Shown: positions 1-10,574, numbered from the stretch's first letter. The stretch is DNA of 64,000 bases from Nilaparvata lugens (GCF_014356525.2 NC_052508.1:66339708-66403707), one strand, 5' to 3'. Numbers and translations: made by a program. Notes: a model not told the origin generated them from the letters alone.

Positions 1-962
1 TACTATATAATATTAACAATTTATCTAATCTATGTTCAGTCAATATCTCGGTTTATTTAGTTTTAGTCTATGATAGAACGCTCAGTCAATCTCAACCATT
101 TTGAAAAATATGGTTAAATTCGTATGTAAATAGATTGCAAACCTTTTTTCATTTTTAATCGACAATGATCACGCCCTTGCTCTGAATGATAGACATTTTC
201 TCCCTCAGAACGCAGTCATTCTTCCAGTAGATAGAAAATGAAAGTTATTGTTCACTCGATTTGTCATGGTACTGATCGTTGATTCTATAATAAGCAATTG
301 ACCTTCAACGAAGCAATCGTCATATTGTAGCATCAACCAGTGAAGTGCAAACTGAAAACTGCAAGTGCATCCGAACTGCAATATAAATGCATCTCATGGT
401 TGCAACCATAAATGCAGCAGCTTGTTTCCTTATTGGATAGTTCTGCTCCAGCTGCAGTGTAACATTAAATATTGACCTTCGAAGACTTGAAACAGAAATT
501 AGAAAAAGGTTATTCAATCCTGCAGCGCGTTGTCATGAAAATTTCTCACGTTCGGATCGTTTTGTCAGTTTTTTATTGTTGGCTGCCAACAATAGAGTGA
601 GGAATGTCGAATTGATACAGCTGCCCATTCTTCAGGCAGATACCTGATTTGTTACTGCTGGCTACTCTGACTGTCTGTCATCGCATCGGATTAGGATAGA
701 ATCAGGATGTTATAGAAATATACACGTTTTGTACAGCTATATAGATATGATAATAAAAGAAAGACAACATACTCTGTTCAGTACATAGCACTGACAATAA
801 AATAAGCATCTATTGCACTGGAAGGAAATAACTTGTGTTTTGTTATTGAATTTATATCATAAACTGGTATTCTCTTATATAATTTCATTTTTTCTATCAT
901 TCTTCCAATCCGTCACAGTAAAATAGAATAAGGAATAAATAAAAAATAATAATCCTATTTTA
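1..962. other. No supported feature (AT-rich)
   Basis: Single-copy-looking AT-rich DNA. I see no reading frame with protein-family character, no tRNA and no repeat shared with the rest of the window. The 65-codon frame at 320-517 (minus) has no recognisable motif. Confidence 0.5.
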
Positions 963-1189
963 GTTATGATAATGTGAAATATTTATTCTATGTTTAGTTT
1001 TGAAGCATCTAAATTTGAAAATCTACTTTGTGAAAATACGACTTGAGGACTGAAAATTTTGTGATTTGAAGAACTACAATACAATCTATTTCAGAATATG
1101 TGTTATCTAAATTTGGGAGAGGAATAGCATAAGGTACCCTATTTTTCCTCTCCCAATAATTTGATAATGTGCTTATTGTATAAATGAAT
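963..1189 (+). repeat. Family A retroposon 3' tail, copy 1
   Basis: This matches the copy at 43.76 kb over its whole length: an AATGTGAAATATTTMTTCTATG block, GGACTGAAAATTTTGTGA, then an imperfect hairpin GGGAGAGGAATAG...CCTCTCCC and a TTGATAATGT...AATAAA end. A hairpin followed by an A-rich end, always in the same order, suggests the 3' end of a retroposon. The parent element is not visible. Confidence 0.75.
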
Positions 1190-1536
1190 AAATTAAGGAC
1201 TGAAAATTTTGTGAAGTGAACAACTACAAGACTTATTTCGGACTAAGTGTAACCACAGAATACAACATATAATGCTACCAGAATATCTTTCCTTCCAATT
1301 GATTAATTTTCTAATGATACTCTGAGGATTGATCAGGATGATAAATGTGCTGAATTATTATAAGATTATCCTCAATCATTATAAGATTGAATATGTTCTC
1401 AATCTTTATATATTGGTTCATTATTTCAACCCATTTCGGACTATGTGTAACCGTATCTAAATTTGGGAGAGGAATAGCACAAGATTACCTTATTTTTTCC
1501 CTCCCTATCATGTATTTATTGTATGAATCAATAAAT
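1190..1536 (+). repeat. Family A tail, copy 2, interrupted
   Basis: The 5' part (GGACTGAAAATTTTGTGAAG, GAACAACTACAAGAC) is at 1190-1275. The hairpin part (GGGAGAGGAATAGCACAAG...CTCCC) is at 1432-1536. About 155 bp of unrelated AT-rich DNA separates the two halves. It lies head-to-tail after copy 1. Confidence 0.65.
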
Positions 1537-1850
1537 TAATAATAAAGATGAAATGACTTTTCTACTCGATGACGTTGAACAAACATTACATGAAAAAATT
1601 TAATAGTGAAAGTGAGTAACCATAGAGGAAAGATAGCATAAGAGTAAGAGAAAATTCAAAATAGAAGGGATATTATTGAGAACGGGCAGAAGACTACCAA
1701 TAGGAGAATTTGAATACGTGCAGAAGAAAAGATGAATGAAAACAGAAGAAGAAAAAGAAGAGGCTGCAGAAGAGAAGAAGGATGGAGTGTAAAAAAATTA
1801 GGATAGATACGAAAAGAGCTTAAGATAACTTTACTCTATTGTGTGTAACC
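1537..1850. other. Purine-rich spacer
   Basis: No gene is seen. The plus strand is rich in GAA/AGA between about 1610 and 1800. Confidence 0.4.
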
Positions 1851-2102
1851 TTCTAGAGCATAGCCACCTCTAATACAAGGCCCTGGCCTACGATATTGCA
1901 AAGTCGCAGTAAAGGCCTAGAATCTAATACATGATTGGTGAAAAAGATTTTAAAAAATTCCTGCTGATCTTTTTCACCAATCATGTATTAGAAAAAATTC
2001 CAGCTGATCTTTTTCACCAATCATGTATCATATTCTAGGCCTACACTGCGACGTTGCAATATCGTAGGCCAGGACCTTTTATTATAGGTGGCTATGTCTA
2101 GA
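1851..2102. mobile_element. Foldback (MITE-like) with inner duplication
   Basis: The ends TCTAGAGCATAGCCACCT and AGGTGGCTATGTCTAGA are inverted repeats. The arms continue through the GGCCTACGATATTGCA / TGCAATATCGTAGGCC blocks. The centre holds two direct copies of CTGATCTTTTTCACCAATCA. No transposase is present. The class is unknown; a non-autonomous DNA element is inferred. Confidence 0.7.
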
Positions 2103-2905
2103 GGCTACAAATTTTATGAAAAAAGCTCATGCTATCTTTTCTCTATGGTGTAACCATTCTAGAAGCTACAAATTTTTGATAGCAGTTATCCAAATTCACT
2201 GTTGACTCATCGTTCCTACCTCGGCATTATTCCCAGGACTGGGATTTCCGTTATAACAGTGTTGTTCATGTTGTGCTTGTAATTTGTGAGCTTAATTTTT
2301 TGAGAGAATGCTAATGTAGTTCCCTTGTTTACTTGGTTTTATTGTTGTATTACGAGTAGCTTTCACGCCCAGTCATCTATCTAGACAGTGATGTTTTTGA
2401 GACAATGGGGTTCTCGTGTTCATGAACAGTTTACATGTTAATTTAATAGTGTGCTTGAACTTTATTTGGAATATTTATAAGGATGATACTTTGAAGGCCA
2501 TTTCCACAATGTATGTATTTTTTCGCTAATATAAGGAGAGATTTCCAACTGTAATCAATATCCATAATGATTGAACCAAAATTCTTCTTGAATTTTTCTA
2601 CAAATAATGTTTTTGAATGTTTTTAATATATTTTTGAATATTAAAATATAAATAATATTTTTGAATTTTGAAAATAGTATTTTGAATATATTCCATGTAT
2701 CTCACGTTGATATTGTTTAGGTTCTTATTATCAATGTCTCCCCGCAATCACGTGACATTAAATTTGTATTTAACGTGTAATTTACCTTGAGCTTACCTGT
2801 AGCTTTTACACACATTTATGTTATGGATAAATAGATAAATTGAATGATCAATGGGCTTTTCAATAAGTGCAAGTTTCCCCTTTTTTAGAATCTATTTATT
2901 AAAAA
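2103..2905. other. No supported feature
   Basis: AT-rich DNA. A short echo of the preceding element's edge (TTCTAGAAGCTACAAATTTT) lies at about 2157. Nothing else is recognised. Confidence 0.4.
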
Positions 2906-3146
2906 CTAGCAGGTAGCCAGTGCTCTGCAAGGTTCTAATTAAAAACTTGACAAACTGAAAACTTGACCTAAGTAATCTTGAAGAATTTGAAATAGGGCCT
3001 GTAACCATCCTCGGTGAATTAAGAATCTATAATATGCAAAATTTCAAGTTAATCAGTTCAGTAGTTCAGACGTGATGATGCGTCATTCGTGAATTTCCCA
3101 TCCCGAACGTGTATAAGTCAATTCTTTCCTTTATTATATCATAGGT
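2906..3146 (-). mobile_element. Non-autonomous Helitron, family E
   Basis: On the minus strand it ends in CTAG followed by T, with a hairpin of the type AACCTTGC-AGA-GCACTGG just before the end. Inside are GTAGTTCAGACGTGATGATG and CCTCGGTGAATTAAGAATCT (plus-strand reading), shared with the copies at 20.2, 23.4, 34.5, 46.6 and 52.4 kb. The 5' end reads near CTATGATATAATAAAGG. Terminal CTRR, a subterminal hairpin and A^T insertion are the established Helitron hallmarks. Confidence 0.75.
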
Positions 3147-3424
3147 GGTTATTCCTCGAACAGTAGAATATTCGTACATTATTCAAGAACCCTTAACTAT
3201 TACAATATTACGTATCTTACGTATTATCTATTTTATTACGTATTTTCAAGTACCCTTATACGATTACAATTTTTAACTGAATTCAGTCTTTCAAGACCAT
3301 GAATTTAAAAGAACAGAAAATACATAAATATTGAAAAATTTTCAAATTTCTATCATTGTTTTTAATCAGTTTTTAAATATCAAAATTCAACATTTTTAGT
3401 TTAGTCATTAGTTTTGTAGTGGAA

Positions 3425-3600
3425 ATTGAACTTTGAACTTTTTGAAGTGAAAGTGAAATCTTAACCTTATTCTTTTTTGAAACTTCTATTTGTAAAAATT
3501 TGGGAGAAGACAGTTTTGGGCTATGCCTGTTGTCTTCTCCCAATCATATTATATTTATTATAATTATGATTTGTTATATTGTCAATGAAATAAATAAATT
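3425..3600 (+). repeat. Family A' retroposon tail (GGGCTATGCCTG type)
   Basis: The hairpin at 3499-3542 has stem GGGAGAAGACA / TGTCTTCTCCC and a loop with TTTTGGGCTATGCCTG. An AT-rich stretch ending AATAAATAAA follows. The hairpin-plus-A-tail layout matches family A, but the loop differs. Related copies are at 6.06, 40.9 and 50.6 kb. Confidence 0.6.
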
Positions 3601-3904
3601 TCTAGCTGAGTGAGAATCTCTCAAACACTATTCGTTCATTGTGAAAACCATGACCGGAATAATTATGCAAATCACCATCATATCTCTGGCGATTTTATTG
3701 TTTTGTTTCTTGAAAACGGAAAGATCAGTATGGAATATTCAACTCTACGATTTCAACCGGTTCACCTTCTTATTCACATTCTGGTATAGTGAGATTTAAT
3801 GTTTACTGGCAGCATTCCTTATGCATAATATCAACATTTCCCATTAGACTAATGCTGACAGTTTGAAGTGAATCCCACCATAGTCTCTTGTTATCTACTC
3901 TTAG
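3601..3904. other. No supported feature
   Basis: Unremarkable AT-rich sequence between two repeats. Confidence 0.4.
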
Positions 3905-4054
3905 TGCCGGTTGCACAACAGTCGGTTAAATTTTAACGGTGATTAATTCCACGAGAACCAGTCAGAGAAGCTGTCTTTTCAAAAACGCCTTCTCTGATTG
4001 GTCCTCGTGAAATTAATCACGCTTAAAATTCAACCGGCTGTTGTGCAACCGGGC
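3905..4054. mobile_element. Foldback MITE family B, copy 1
   Basis: An almost palindromic 150-bp element. The ends are GGTTGCACAACAG and CTGTTGTGCAACC. The arms carry GATTAATTCCACGAGAACCA and its complement, around a short TTTTCAAAAAC centre. Three more copies occur at 9.5, 15.15 and 17.14 kb. It is non-coding; the transposase that moves it is not in the window. Confidence 0.85.
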
Positions 4055-4106
4055 CTCAGACCATCTATAGATCTTTCCATAGTAATCAAGTAACCTTTTT
4101 CAGTTA

Positions 4107-4574
4107 TCATTGATGACTAACTATTGCATTCCTTAAGTAGCAACTCATCTCAATCTTGTGACTTTTCATTTTTGCTCGATAACGATATCTAGCAAAGTAG
4201 ACTAAGTCTAAGTCTATCTTAAGAGCTTGCAACCAAGAACGTCCTAATATTGGTGAAACATTTCTTTCCTCTTTATTAGATTTCATAACATACAATTGCA
4301 AACTTTTTTCTTTACAATTCTTGTTGATTGCACAATTTACATGAACTACTCCTACCGGTTTAATAGGATCACCTACATAGCTATGAAAAACTTCATCAGT
4401 TGGTTTCAATTTTACAGTCAAGTCCGGGAATTGTTTTACAAAATCAGAATAACATATTGCACTAATGCCAGAACCAGTATCCACTTCAAAATTGATAGGT
4501 TTACTTTCGATAATTAATTTCATTTCAATAGGCTTTACATAATTAATTGACTTCTCAATTCGTAGATTATTCAT
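4107..4574 (-). pseudogene. Retroviral-type aspartic protease fragment (gypsy)
   Basis: This is the longest single open segment of the broken gypsy element, 155 codons. The catalytic loop VDTGSG is at residues 31-36 (Asp32), and the late ILGRSWL motif is at residues 109-115. Both are typical of Ty3/gypsy pepsin-like proteases, which work as homodimers. The ATG at 4574 is probably not the real start, because the domain would normally be reached by read-through from gag. The last 35 residues do not look like polymerase sequence, so the element ends or is replaced around 4200. No flanking RT is found. Confidence 0.85.
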
Positions 4575-4669
4575 AGAAGCAATATCAAGACAGTTGAATT
4601 CTTCAGTTAAAGTTTTAGATTGAGATACAATAGAATCAGATTCAACATAATTGTTTTGCTTACCTGAAG

Positions 4670-4800
4670 TTTTTCTTACCTTGCATACATTTTTAAATGA
4701 CCTTGCTTACCGCATACATGGCATTTATAGTTTCGAAAATGGCAATTTTTACTCAAATGATTTGCTTTTCCACAACAGTAGCATTTTTCCATTGCCCTGG
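4670..4800 (-). pseudogene. Gag CCHC zinc knuckles
   Basis: In one minus-strand frame the sequence reads CYCCGKANHLSKNC, a perfect C-X2-C-X4-H-X4-C knuckle. It is followed by CHVCGKQGH, the start of a second knuckle whose last cysteine is lost to a frameshift and stop. Tandem knuckles bind the genomic RNA in gypsy gag. The segment sits between gag core and protease, as expected. Confidence 0.8.
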
Positions 4801-5058
4801 ATCTCCTTTAGTTGTGGAAAATTGCGGATTCGCCGTAAGGTTAGGTCTACTAGGTTTACTTGAATTTGTTGAAGTTGAAGGTCTGAAACTTTTGTTGTAA
4901 TTAATTTTACTACTAGTAAAATTACTACTAGTTGCATTCAATTCAGCTACACCACGAAGAGTTGTTTCAAGAGAAATAGACAGTTCAATGCATTTTTTAT
5001 AAGTAAGATCAGGTTCACTTAATAAACGTTTTTTAATACCAGTATTCTGATGCCCCAT
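4753..5058 (-). pseudogene. Gag C-terminal linker segment
   Basis: An open 101-codon stretch. It contains KRLLSEPDLTYKKCIEL, close to the conserved end of gypsy gag core, then an Asn/Ser/Thr-rich linker running up to the knuckles. The real upstream frame is broken near 5060, so the ATG here is fortuitous. Confidence 0.7.
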
Positions 5059-5130
5059 ACGATTTGATCACGCAAAGCTGACTCTAAGTTATTTCCAAAC
5101 CCACAGTTCATGGACAGTTTTTTCAATTAG

Positions 5131-5405
5131 CTATATACTGTACAATAGTTTCGTCGTCTTTTGAAGGCGTTCTTTAAATTTGTAACGTTCAGTGATTTCA
5201 CTTGGTCTGGGTTGAAGGTGATTAGACATGAGTTCAACCAGTTCAGCATAACTTTTTGACGAAGGCAAAGCAGGTGTGCACAAGTCCTTGAACAGGCCAT
5301 AACCCTCCGTGCCAATTGAGGTCAATAGAATAGGGACTTTTTTAGCCTCAGTAATATCATTTGCAGAAAAATACAAGGAAAGTCGTTCGTGCCAATTTGA
5401 CCAGT
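5131..5405 (-). pseudogene. Gypsy gag core fragment
   Basis: The open frame starts with NWSNWHERLSLYFSANDI, then runs through KKVPILLTSIG and LVELMSNHLQPRPSEITERY. This is the recognisable capsid-like core of Ty3/gypsy gag in insects. The part before it (GGGTDRIVVTGTIGRVYEFD, 5420-5490) is in another frame. The frame ends in a stop at 5131, where an intact gag would continue. Confidence 0.8.
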
Positions 5406-5596
5406 TCTCTTTAAATCAAATTCATAAACCCTCCCTATCGTCCCTGTGACGACTATTCTATCTGTACCACCACCAGCTTCAGCAGGATTACCATCGTTTT
5501 ATAATTTGTTCACTATACTTACGTACACTATACTTACAATATCACTTATAATATCCCTTTGATAATTTTTACGTTCACTTTTTCCCATTATCCGTT

Positions 5597-5609
5597 ATCC
5601 TCGTCGCCA
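5597..5609 (-). other. Gypsy primer-binding site
   Basis: On the minus strand TGGCGACGAGGAT lies one base after the LTR end. It starts with TGG, the complement of a tRNA CCA end. The spacing and the TGGCGACGAGGAT wording are usual for gypsy elements of this type. The tRNA was not identified. Confidence 0.75.
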
Positions 5610-5610
5610 T

Positions 5611-5771
5611 TGTAGTATTTTGGGAACGTACAAATAAAACTCTTCTTGCTGCTGCCATTATCTATTTATTTCGTTGTTTACTTCTACACATTACAACAGC
5701 AAGTAACATGGAACCGAGCATAGAGTACTTAACCGTGTTTCAGGTTAGCCAACCAAAACAAATACATAACA
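5611..5771 (-). repeat. Gypsy 5' LTR
   Basis: Minus-strand reading: 161 bp from TGTTATGTATTTG to CCAAAATACTACA, with TGT...ACA ends, directly followed by the primer-binding site. It contains AATAAA as a possible poly(A) signal. The boundaries rest on the TG/CA rule and the PBS position. No second LTR exists in the window to confirm the length. Confidence 0.65.
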
Positions 5772-5984
5772 GTTACAGTAGAAATAAAAATAAAAATCGA
5801 AGTACAGCCTTTTGTTAAATTGTTTACTTACAAAATGTTTCGGTAACAATAAACATGTAACAATTTCAAAAAACAACTTTCACAAAAATTTCAAAGTTTG
5901 GAATTTTCTAATTAATTGTGATTGATTTAATTCAATTTTGAAGTATTTTCAATTTAAAAATAATTTTTGTGTGTTTTGAATTGT

Positions 5985-6150
5985 AAATAATTGAGTGTGT
6001 AGTAGGAGAATGAGTGACACATAACCTAGCTACATTTGGACTGTTGTATAAATTAGAATTGGAACCGTTTTGGGCGTAAGCCTGTGGTACTCTTCTGAAA
6101 GTTGTGTAATTCTGAATGATTGAATAAATAAATAAATAAAAGTGTACTTG
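5985..6150 (+). repeat. Family A' retroposon tail
   Basis: It contains ACCGTTTTGGGCGTAAGCCTGTGGT and ends in GATTGAATAAATAAATAAATAAA, the same order as at 50.6 kb. The stem is decayed. Confidence 0.55.
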
Positions 6151-6534
6151 GATTTTTATTTGTATTATTTCTATTCAAGAGTAGACCTAACAAAAAAAGA
6201 CTATAAGTTATAAGTTATAAGTTACTGTAGTATTAACTTGTACCAGAGAAAACTACTATAATGCTGTATTCTGTGCTTGTACTCCCCTCAGCTCGCAGTT
6301 AATATTATTCCATCCAGCTAGATTGTCATGAATTAATAATGAATAAATGATTCTCACAGATGCAGTTTCAATACTTCATGTCCTCCTTAACATAATAACT
6401 GCCCAATTCTGCCAATTGGGCCTAAATACTAGAATACTAAATTTCGTCATAACTTCCTCTCAATTTATACAGAACTTTGTAATCCCATCCAGTTCTAACT
6501 TCCACGTTATATATGGTGTCCCAAAATTAAAGTG
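6151..6534. other. No supported feature
   Basis: AT-rich spacer. At 6515-6535 lies TGTCCCAAAATTAAAGTGC, a diverged copy of the motif that flanks the core of the adjacent hairpin. Confidence 0.4.
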
Positions 6535-7783
6535 CTATTGATTGAATTGAAGCTCCTGTCAACAGCAATGTATTGATTGATTGGAATGGGATTTCAGAGA
6601 TATTGAAAAAATTGGATTTCAAAGATATTGACTGAATTGAAGCTGCTGTCAACCTTAATAGCAATGTATTGATTGATTGGAATGGGATTTCAGAGATATT
6701 GAAAAAATTGGATTTCAGAGATATTGACTGAATTGAAGCTCCTGTCAACCTTAATAGCAATGTATTGATTGGTTGGGATGGGATTTCAACGTATGGAAAG
6801 TATACATTGACAGAATGCAAACCGGTAGAATCCTTTTCATTACAAACCTCCAGGCAAGAGAGATGTTGAGAGATCGAGGAAAAGGTTGTCTCAAAATTAA
6901 GCAGGATTATAAGGGTAGATTTTAATTTGCAAAAGGCTATTTCAAAGAACGAAACAGGCAGTAGTGCCTATACATAGTGTGCCAAAATTAAAGTGCCAAA
7001 CTTCGGGAATAGTTTCTTTGGGTCAAAATAAAGAGAAAATGTAGAATATTTTTTTCCTAAAACGCTTCGTCTACGAGATATTCGCCATTTTGTATTTTTT
7101 GCAAAATAATTTTTATCTTCAAAGTTTTCCAACCGATCGCTATAAAAATCGGTAGGTATGTTCAAATAAATCTCTCTTGGAAAACTTTGAAGATAAAAAT
7201 TATTTTGTAAAAGTACAAAATGGCAAATATCTCGTAAACGAAGCGTTTTAGGAAAAAAAATATTCTAGAGTTTCTCTTTATTTTGACCCATAGAACCTAT
7301 TCCCGAAGTTTGGCACTTTAATTTTGGCACACTATGTATAGGCATTACTGCCTGTTTCGTTCTTTGAAATAGCCTTTTGCAAATTAAAATCTACCCTTAT
7401 AATCCTGCTTAATTTTGAGACAACCTTTTCCTCGATCTCTCAACATCTCTCTTGCCTGGAGGTTTGTAATGAAAAGGATTCTACCGGTTTGCATTCTGTC
7501 AATGTATACTTTCCATACGTTGAAATCCCATCCCAATCAATCAATACATTGCTATTAAGGTTGACAGGAGCTTCAATTCAGTCTATATCTCTGAAATCCA
7601 ATTTTTTCAATATCTCTGAAATCCCATTCCAATCAATCAATACATTGCTATTAAGGTTGACAGCAGCTTCAATTCAGTCAATATCTTAGAAATCCAATTT
7701 TTTCAATATCTCTGAAATCCCATCCCAATCAATCAATACATTGCCACTAAGGTTGACAGGAGCTTCAATTCAATCAATATCTC
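6535..7783. repeat. 1.25-kb foldback element with ~600-bp arms
   Basis: The left arm (6535-7132) and right arm (7178-7783) are near-complete reverse complements around a 45-bp spacer. The inner part (6972-7337) has TAGTGTGCCAAAATTAAAGT and its complement as edges. The outer part is built of about three ~100-bp direct repeats in each arm (TTGACTGAATTGAAGCTCCT...). The matching frames on both strands, beginning MHSVNVYFPYVEIPSQ, are reflections of the two arms and not genes. It could be one large foldback transposon or a foldback within another repeat. Confidence 0.85.
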
Positions 7784-8218
7784 TGAAATCCAATTTTTCC
7801 AAGTAGCCGACTACCCACTTATCCAGCCTCAGCGAATGGTTGAATTCAGGAAAATGAAAAACCCTAACGGTTCGCTGTCAGTGATTTTTCAGCTATTGTC
7901 TCCTGAGTTCTTCCTAATTTGACAGAGTAACTACACCGACGGCTTGTTTTCTTTCCAATTGCTTTGTTGTCAATAGCAACGTGCCGGACGAGCGAACTTG
8001 TCACTTCTCTGTTGTGACGGTGTGACTCTGGTGGTTGCAGTGTGCACTGGTGGTTGCTGGTTCATCGACTCGGCGCGGATCACGGATTCGATTGATCATG
8101 GCGACGTGACTAATTCTTATTTTACTCGTGATGGTGAATGTGGGGGAAGTCGTGGCAAGTGCGAAAAAGGGGGGAAGATAGTGATTGAGGTATGAGGTTG
8201 AGGTACTGAAAAGTATCA
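7784..8218. other. GC-richer unique stretch
   Basis: Positions 7930-8200 are clearly less AT-rich than the surroundings. There is an open frame at 7998-8195 (plus, 65 codons) with no known motif. It could be an exon or a promoter of an unseen gene, or chance. Confidence 0.25.
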
Positions 8219-8445
8219 ATAGTGAGGTCCACATTATAATGGCAGTGGAGAAAGATAGAGGAACAACGTTGCCGAACTATCTTGTCAATGCCTTCTATAG
8301 ACGGTAGCTGATACGGGTTTATTGATGTAATATTAATTGTTAATTCTTGTTTAAAATAATAAATATATTTTATTAAGCAAGAAATTATATTTTTCACTAG
8401 TTTCATAATGAGTTTTCAGAATTAAGGTGGAATATTTTGTCAATT

Positions 8446-9225
8446 ATCAAATATCGGGACACCGAGCTTCGCTCGTTATTTATTTATTGACTTTTGATAA
8501 ACCGAACACAATTCTTTAAAATTATTGGGGAGGTACTAACAGGCGCAACCCAAAACTGTTTCTTTCCCGAATTTTGATTTATACACTATAAATAGTCCAT
8601 AAAGTAGGTTATGTTCCATACACTTGAATTCAGGTTCAATTTTCTGTTCAAACATTTGAAAACAAAAAATGTATAATTCCGATTATATACAAACCAAATC
8701 GAATAACAAAATAACACTCACTAATCTCTTGAAATTGTCAAATGATGATTAACTTTGAAAATTATTATAATTATACTCTAGTTTAGGAGGATTATCATGT
8801 CATGTGAACAAATCAGATCATGTTGATCAAATCGATTAAATTTTCTAGCTAAATAAAATTTCTCGCTGATTGATTATGATTACACAGCTGGAAATAATTC
8901 TGTCTCTCTCCCACACAGGCACACGCATCTTCTGTTATCGAGAGACGACGAAATTATCATCTGTTTTCCAAGGATGAATTATCCTTTTAATGTCGTTTCA
9001 GCGAGTTTTCCAAAGAATGAGACCTAGTGCAATCGAATCTTTATATCATAAACCTACTATGTTCCAAATTTCGTAAAAATCGTTAGAGCCGTTTTCGAGA
9101 TCCGTAAAACATAAATAACCAGATATAAAAATAGCCAGATATAAAAATAACAAGATATAAAAATAACCAGATATAAAAATAACCAGATATATAAATACAG
9201 AAATTGCTCGCTTAATATAATAGGA
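8446..9225 (-). mobile_element. Nested Helitron-like element (GCTCGCTTAATATAATAGG type)
   Basis: It lies exactly where MITE C copy 1 is interrupted. On the minus strand it starts near CCTATTATATTAAGCGAGCA, carries five ~16-bp repeats of ATTTTTATATCTGGTT, and ends with a hairpin ACGAGCGAAGCTCGGT and CCCGATATTTGA. Near its end is a family A'-like tail (AAACAGTTTTGGGTTGCGCC). A terminal GC hairpin and an A/T insertion point suggest a Helitron-like non-autonomous element. No Rep/helicase is present. Confidence 0.55.
9128..9200. repeat. Short tandem repeat ACCAGATATAAAAATA
   Basis: Five imperfect ~16-bp units inside the nested Helitron-like element. Confidence 0.8.
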
Positions 9226-9522
9226 TTCTACATTGTTAAAAGACGATCTGGCAGCAGAGCAAAGTGAGAGAGCGATAGAGGCATAGAGCTATCCGCTTTG
9301 TTGAATGATAGACAAGGATAGCAATACCATTGCTAATTATACACTGCCATTATAACGTGGATCTGACTATAATGAGGGTTATTGTTGACGTGATAATAAT
9401 CACGTTAATCAACGTTAATAGGTTAATACGTTCCTTGAGTTGTGAGGAGGCTGTGAAAATGACAATGGGTCATTTACTATCCGATTTCTTCTCCTACTAT
9501 GTTGGATCGGTAGTAAGACTGA

Positions 9523-9690
9523 GGCCCGGTTGCACAAAAGCCGGTTAATTTTTAACCATGATTAATTTAACGAGAACCAATCAGAGAAGGTCTTTTTGAT
9601 AAGACGGCTTCTCCGATTAATCCAGGCTCTCCTGGAATTAATCACGATTAAAATTCAACCGGCACCAAGAGCCCTAAAATTCAACCGGCA
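9523..9690. mobile_element. Foldback MITE family B, copy 2, degenerate 3' end
   Basis: Starts CCCGGTTGCACAAAAGCCGG. The right arm is damaged: CTAAAATTCAACCGGC appears twice and the final GTGCAACC is lost. The small frame at 9596-9865 crosses it and is not a gene. Confidence 0.75.
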
Positions 9691-10574
9691 TCTTTCACTA
9701 GCCCAACATCCCCACTCATGTTCCAACTCGGCTCTGACTCTGACTAGGAGGCCCATATTGGCAAGCTGGACCAGTCAGGTCTTCACTTTGACATTCCCTA
9801 TTCACAGTCCGACTTCGAATCCAACATTTAATATTGAACCTCAAGTTGGACAAGAAATCGGATAGTGAATGACATGCTTTAGTGATATATTCTTGCACGT
9901 GATGGTGAATATGGGGAAATAAGTGGAGGAAGAAGAATCTAGTAATGCTAAGGCATAATGAGGTTGTCGCATGAAAAATATATGTTGAGGAACATTAATT
10001 TAAGATGTGATTCCTAAATAATATGACGTTTTTGAGGCTGTGAATAATACAGTATTAGGAGATATTCAGAAATGAGATTCACTTGAAAATACACTTTAAG
10101 GTATTTTTTAAACATGTTCGCGGCACATACGACACGATTATTTAGTTTGTGAAAAATGCCTTGAAAGTTTTAGGCCCCTTGAATTGGTGCAACTGATTAA
10201 AGCTTATAATCAACTGATTGAAATATAATTAATTAAAAATAATATCAATTCACTTGATGAATATTTTACTATAATAAACTACGAATTTTAGGTTTTGTGA
10301 GCCTGTTAAAATCAATACTCTGGTAACTCCATTTAAACTGCATCAAATGTAAAATCTATGTATGATCTGCCAACTTTAAATGGTCTGCATTTATGCTGGG
10401 ACATATTCTGTTAGACTAGTCTGGTTCTACGGTCGTCCTTTGTTTAAATTGACGCAGACAGGGTCTGGAGTGACACACAGAGAATGAATTGATTTTGGTT
10501 TGAGGTTTCAGGGCCTGTCCCTGTGGTTTGTGGCGATTGCTCTTTTTATTAGTTCTGAAAGGATAGACTCCTGG
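9691..10574. other. No supported feature
   Basis: AT-rich. At about 9893-9930 a stretch (CACGTGATGGTGAATATGGG) resembles 8128-8150, so a small old duplication is possible. No gene is recognised. Confidence 0.35.

Larger units (their letters stand above)
4107..5588 (-). pseudogene. Broken Ty3/gypsy gag-protease region
   Basis: Read on the minus strand, this follows the order expected after a gypsy 5' LTR. It starts with an ATG near 5583, then a gag N-terminal segment, a gag core, a CCHC zinc-knuckle pair and an aspartic protease. The parts lie in different frames, and I see at least four breaks: a stop near 5508, a shift near 5405, loss of frame at about 5125-5060, and a shift after the second knuckle at about 4680. 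Reverse transcriptase, RNase H and integrase are absent; the left edge stops just after protease at 4107. In an intact element gag packages the RNA and protease cuts the polyprotein. This copy cannot encode either product. The assignment rests on motif order and recognisable gypsy gag wording, not on a search. Confidence 0.85.
8219..9371. mobile_element. MITE family C, copy 1, split by a nested insertion
   Basis: The left part at 8219-8445 begins AGTGAGGTCCACATTATAAT. The right part at 9226-9371 ends TTATAACGTGGATCTGACTA. Joined in the mind they follow the uninterrupted copy at 17.75 kb block for block. About 780 bp of unrelated DNA sits between AATTA and TCTACATTG. Confidence 0.8.

Noticed and set aside
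6527..7689. Matching frames on opposite strands beginning MHSVNVYFPYVEIPSQ
   Set aside because: They are the same sequence in the two arms of an inverted repeat; no protein-family features.
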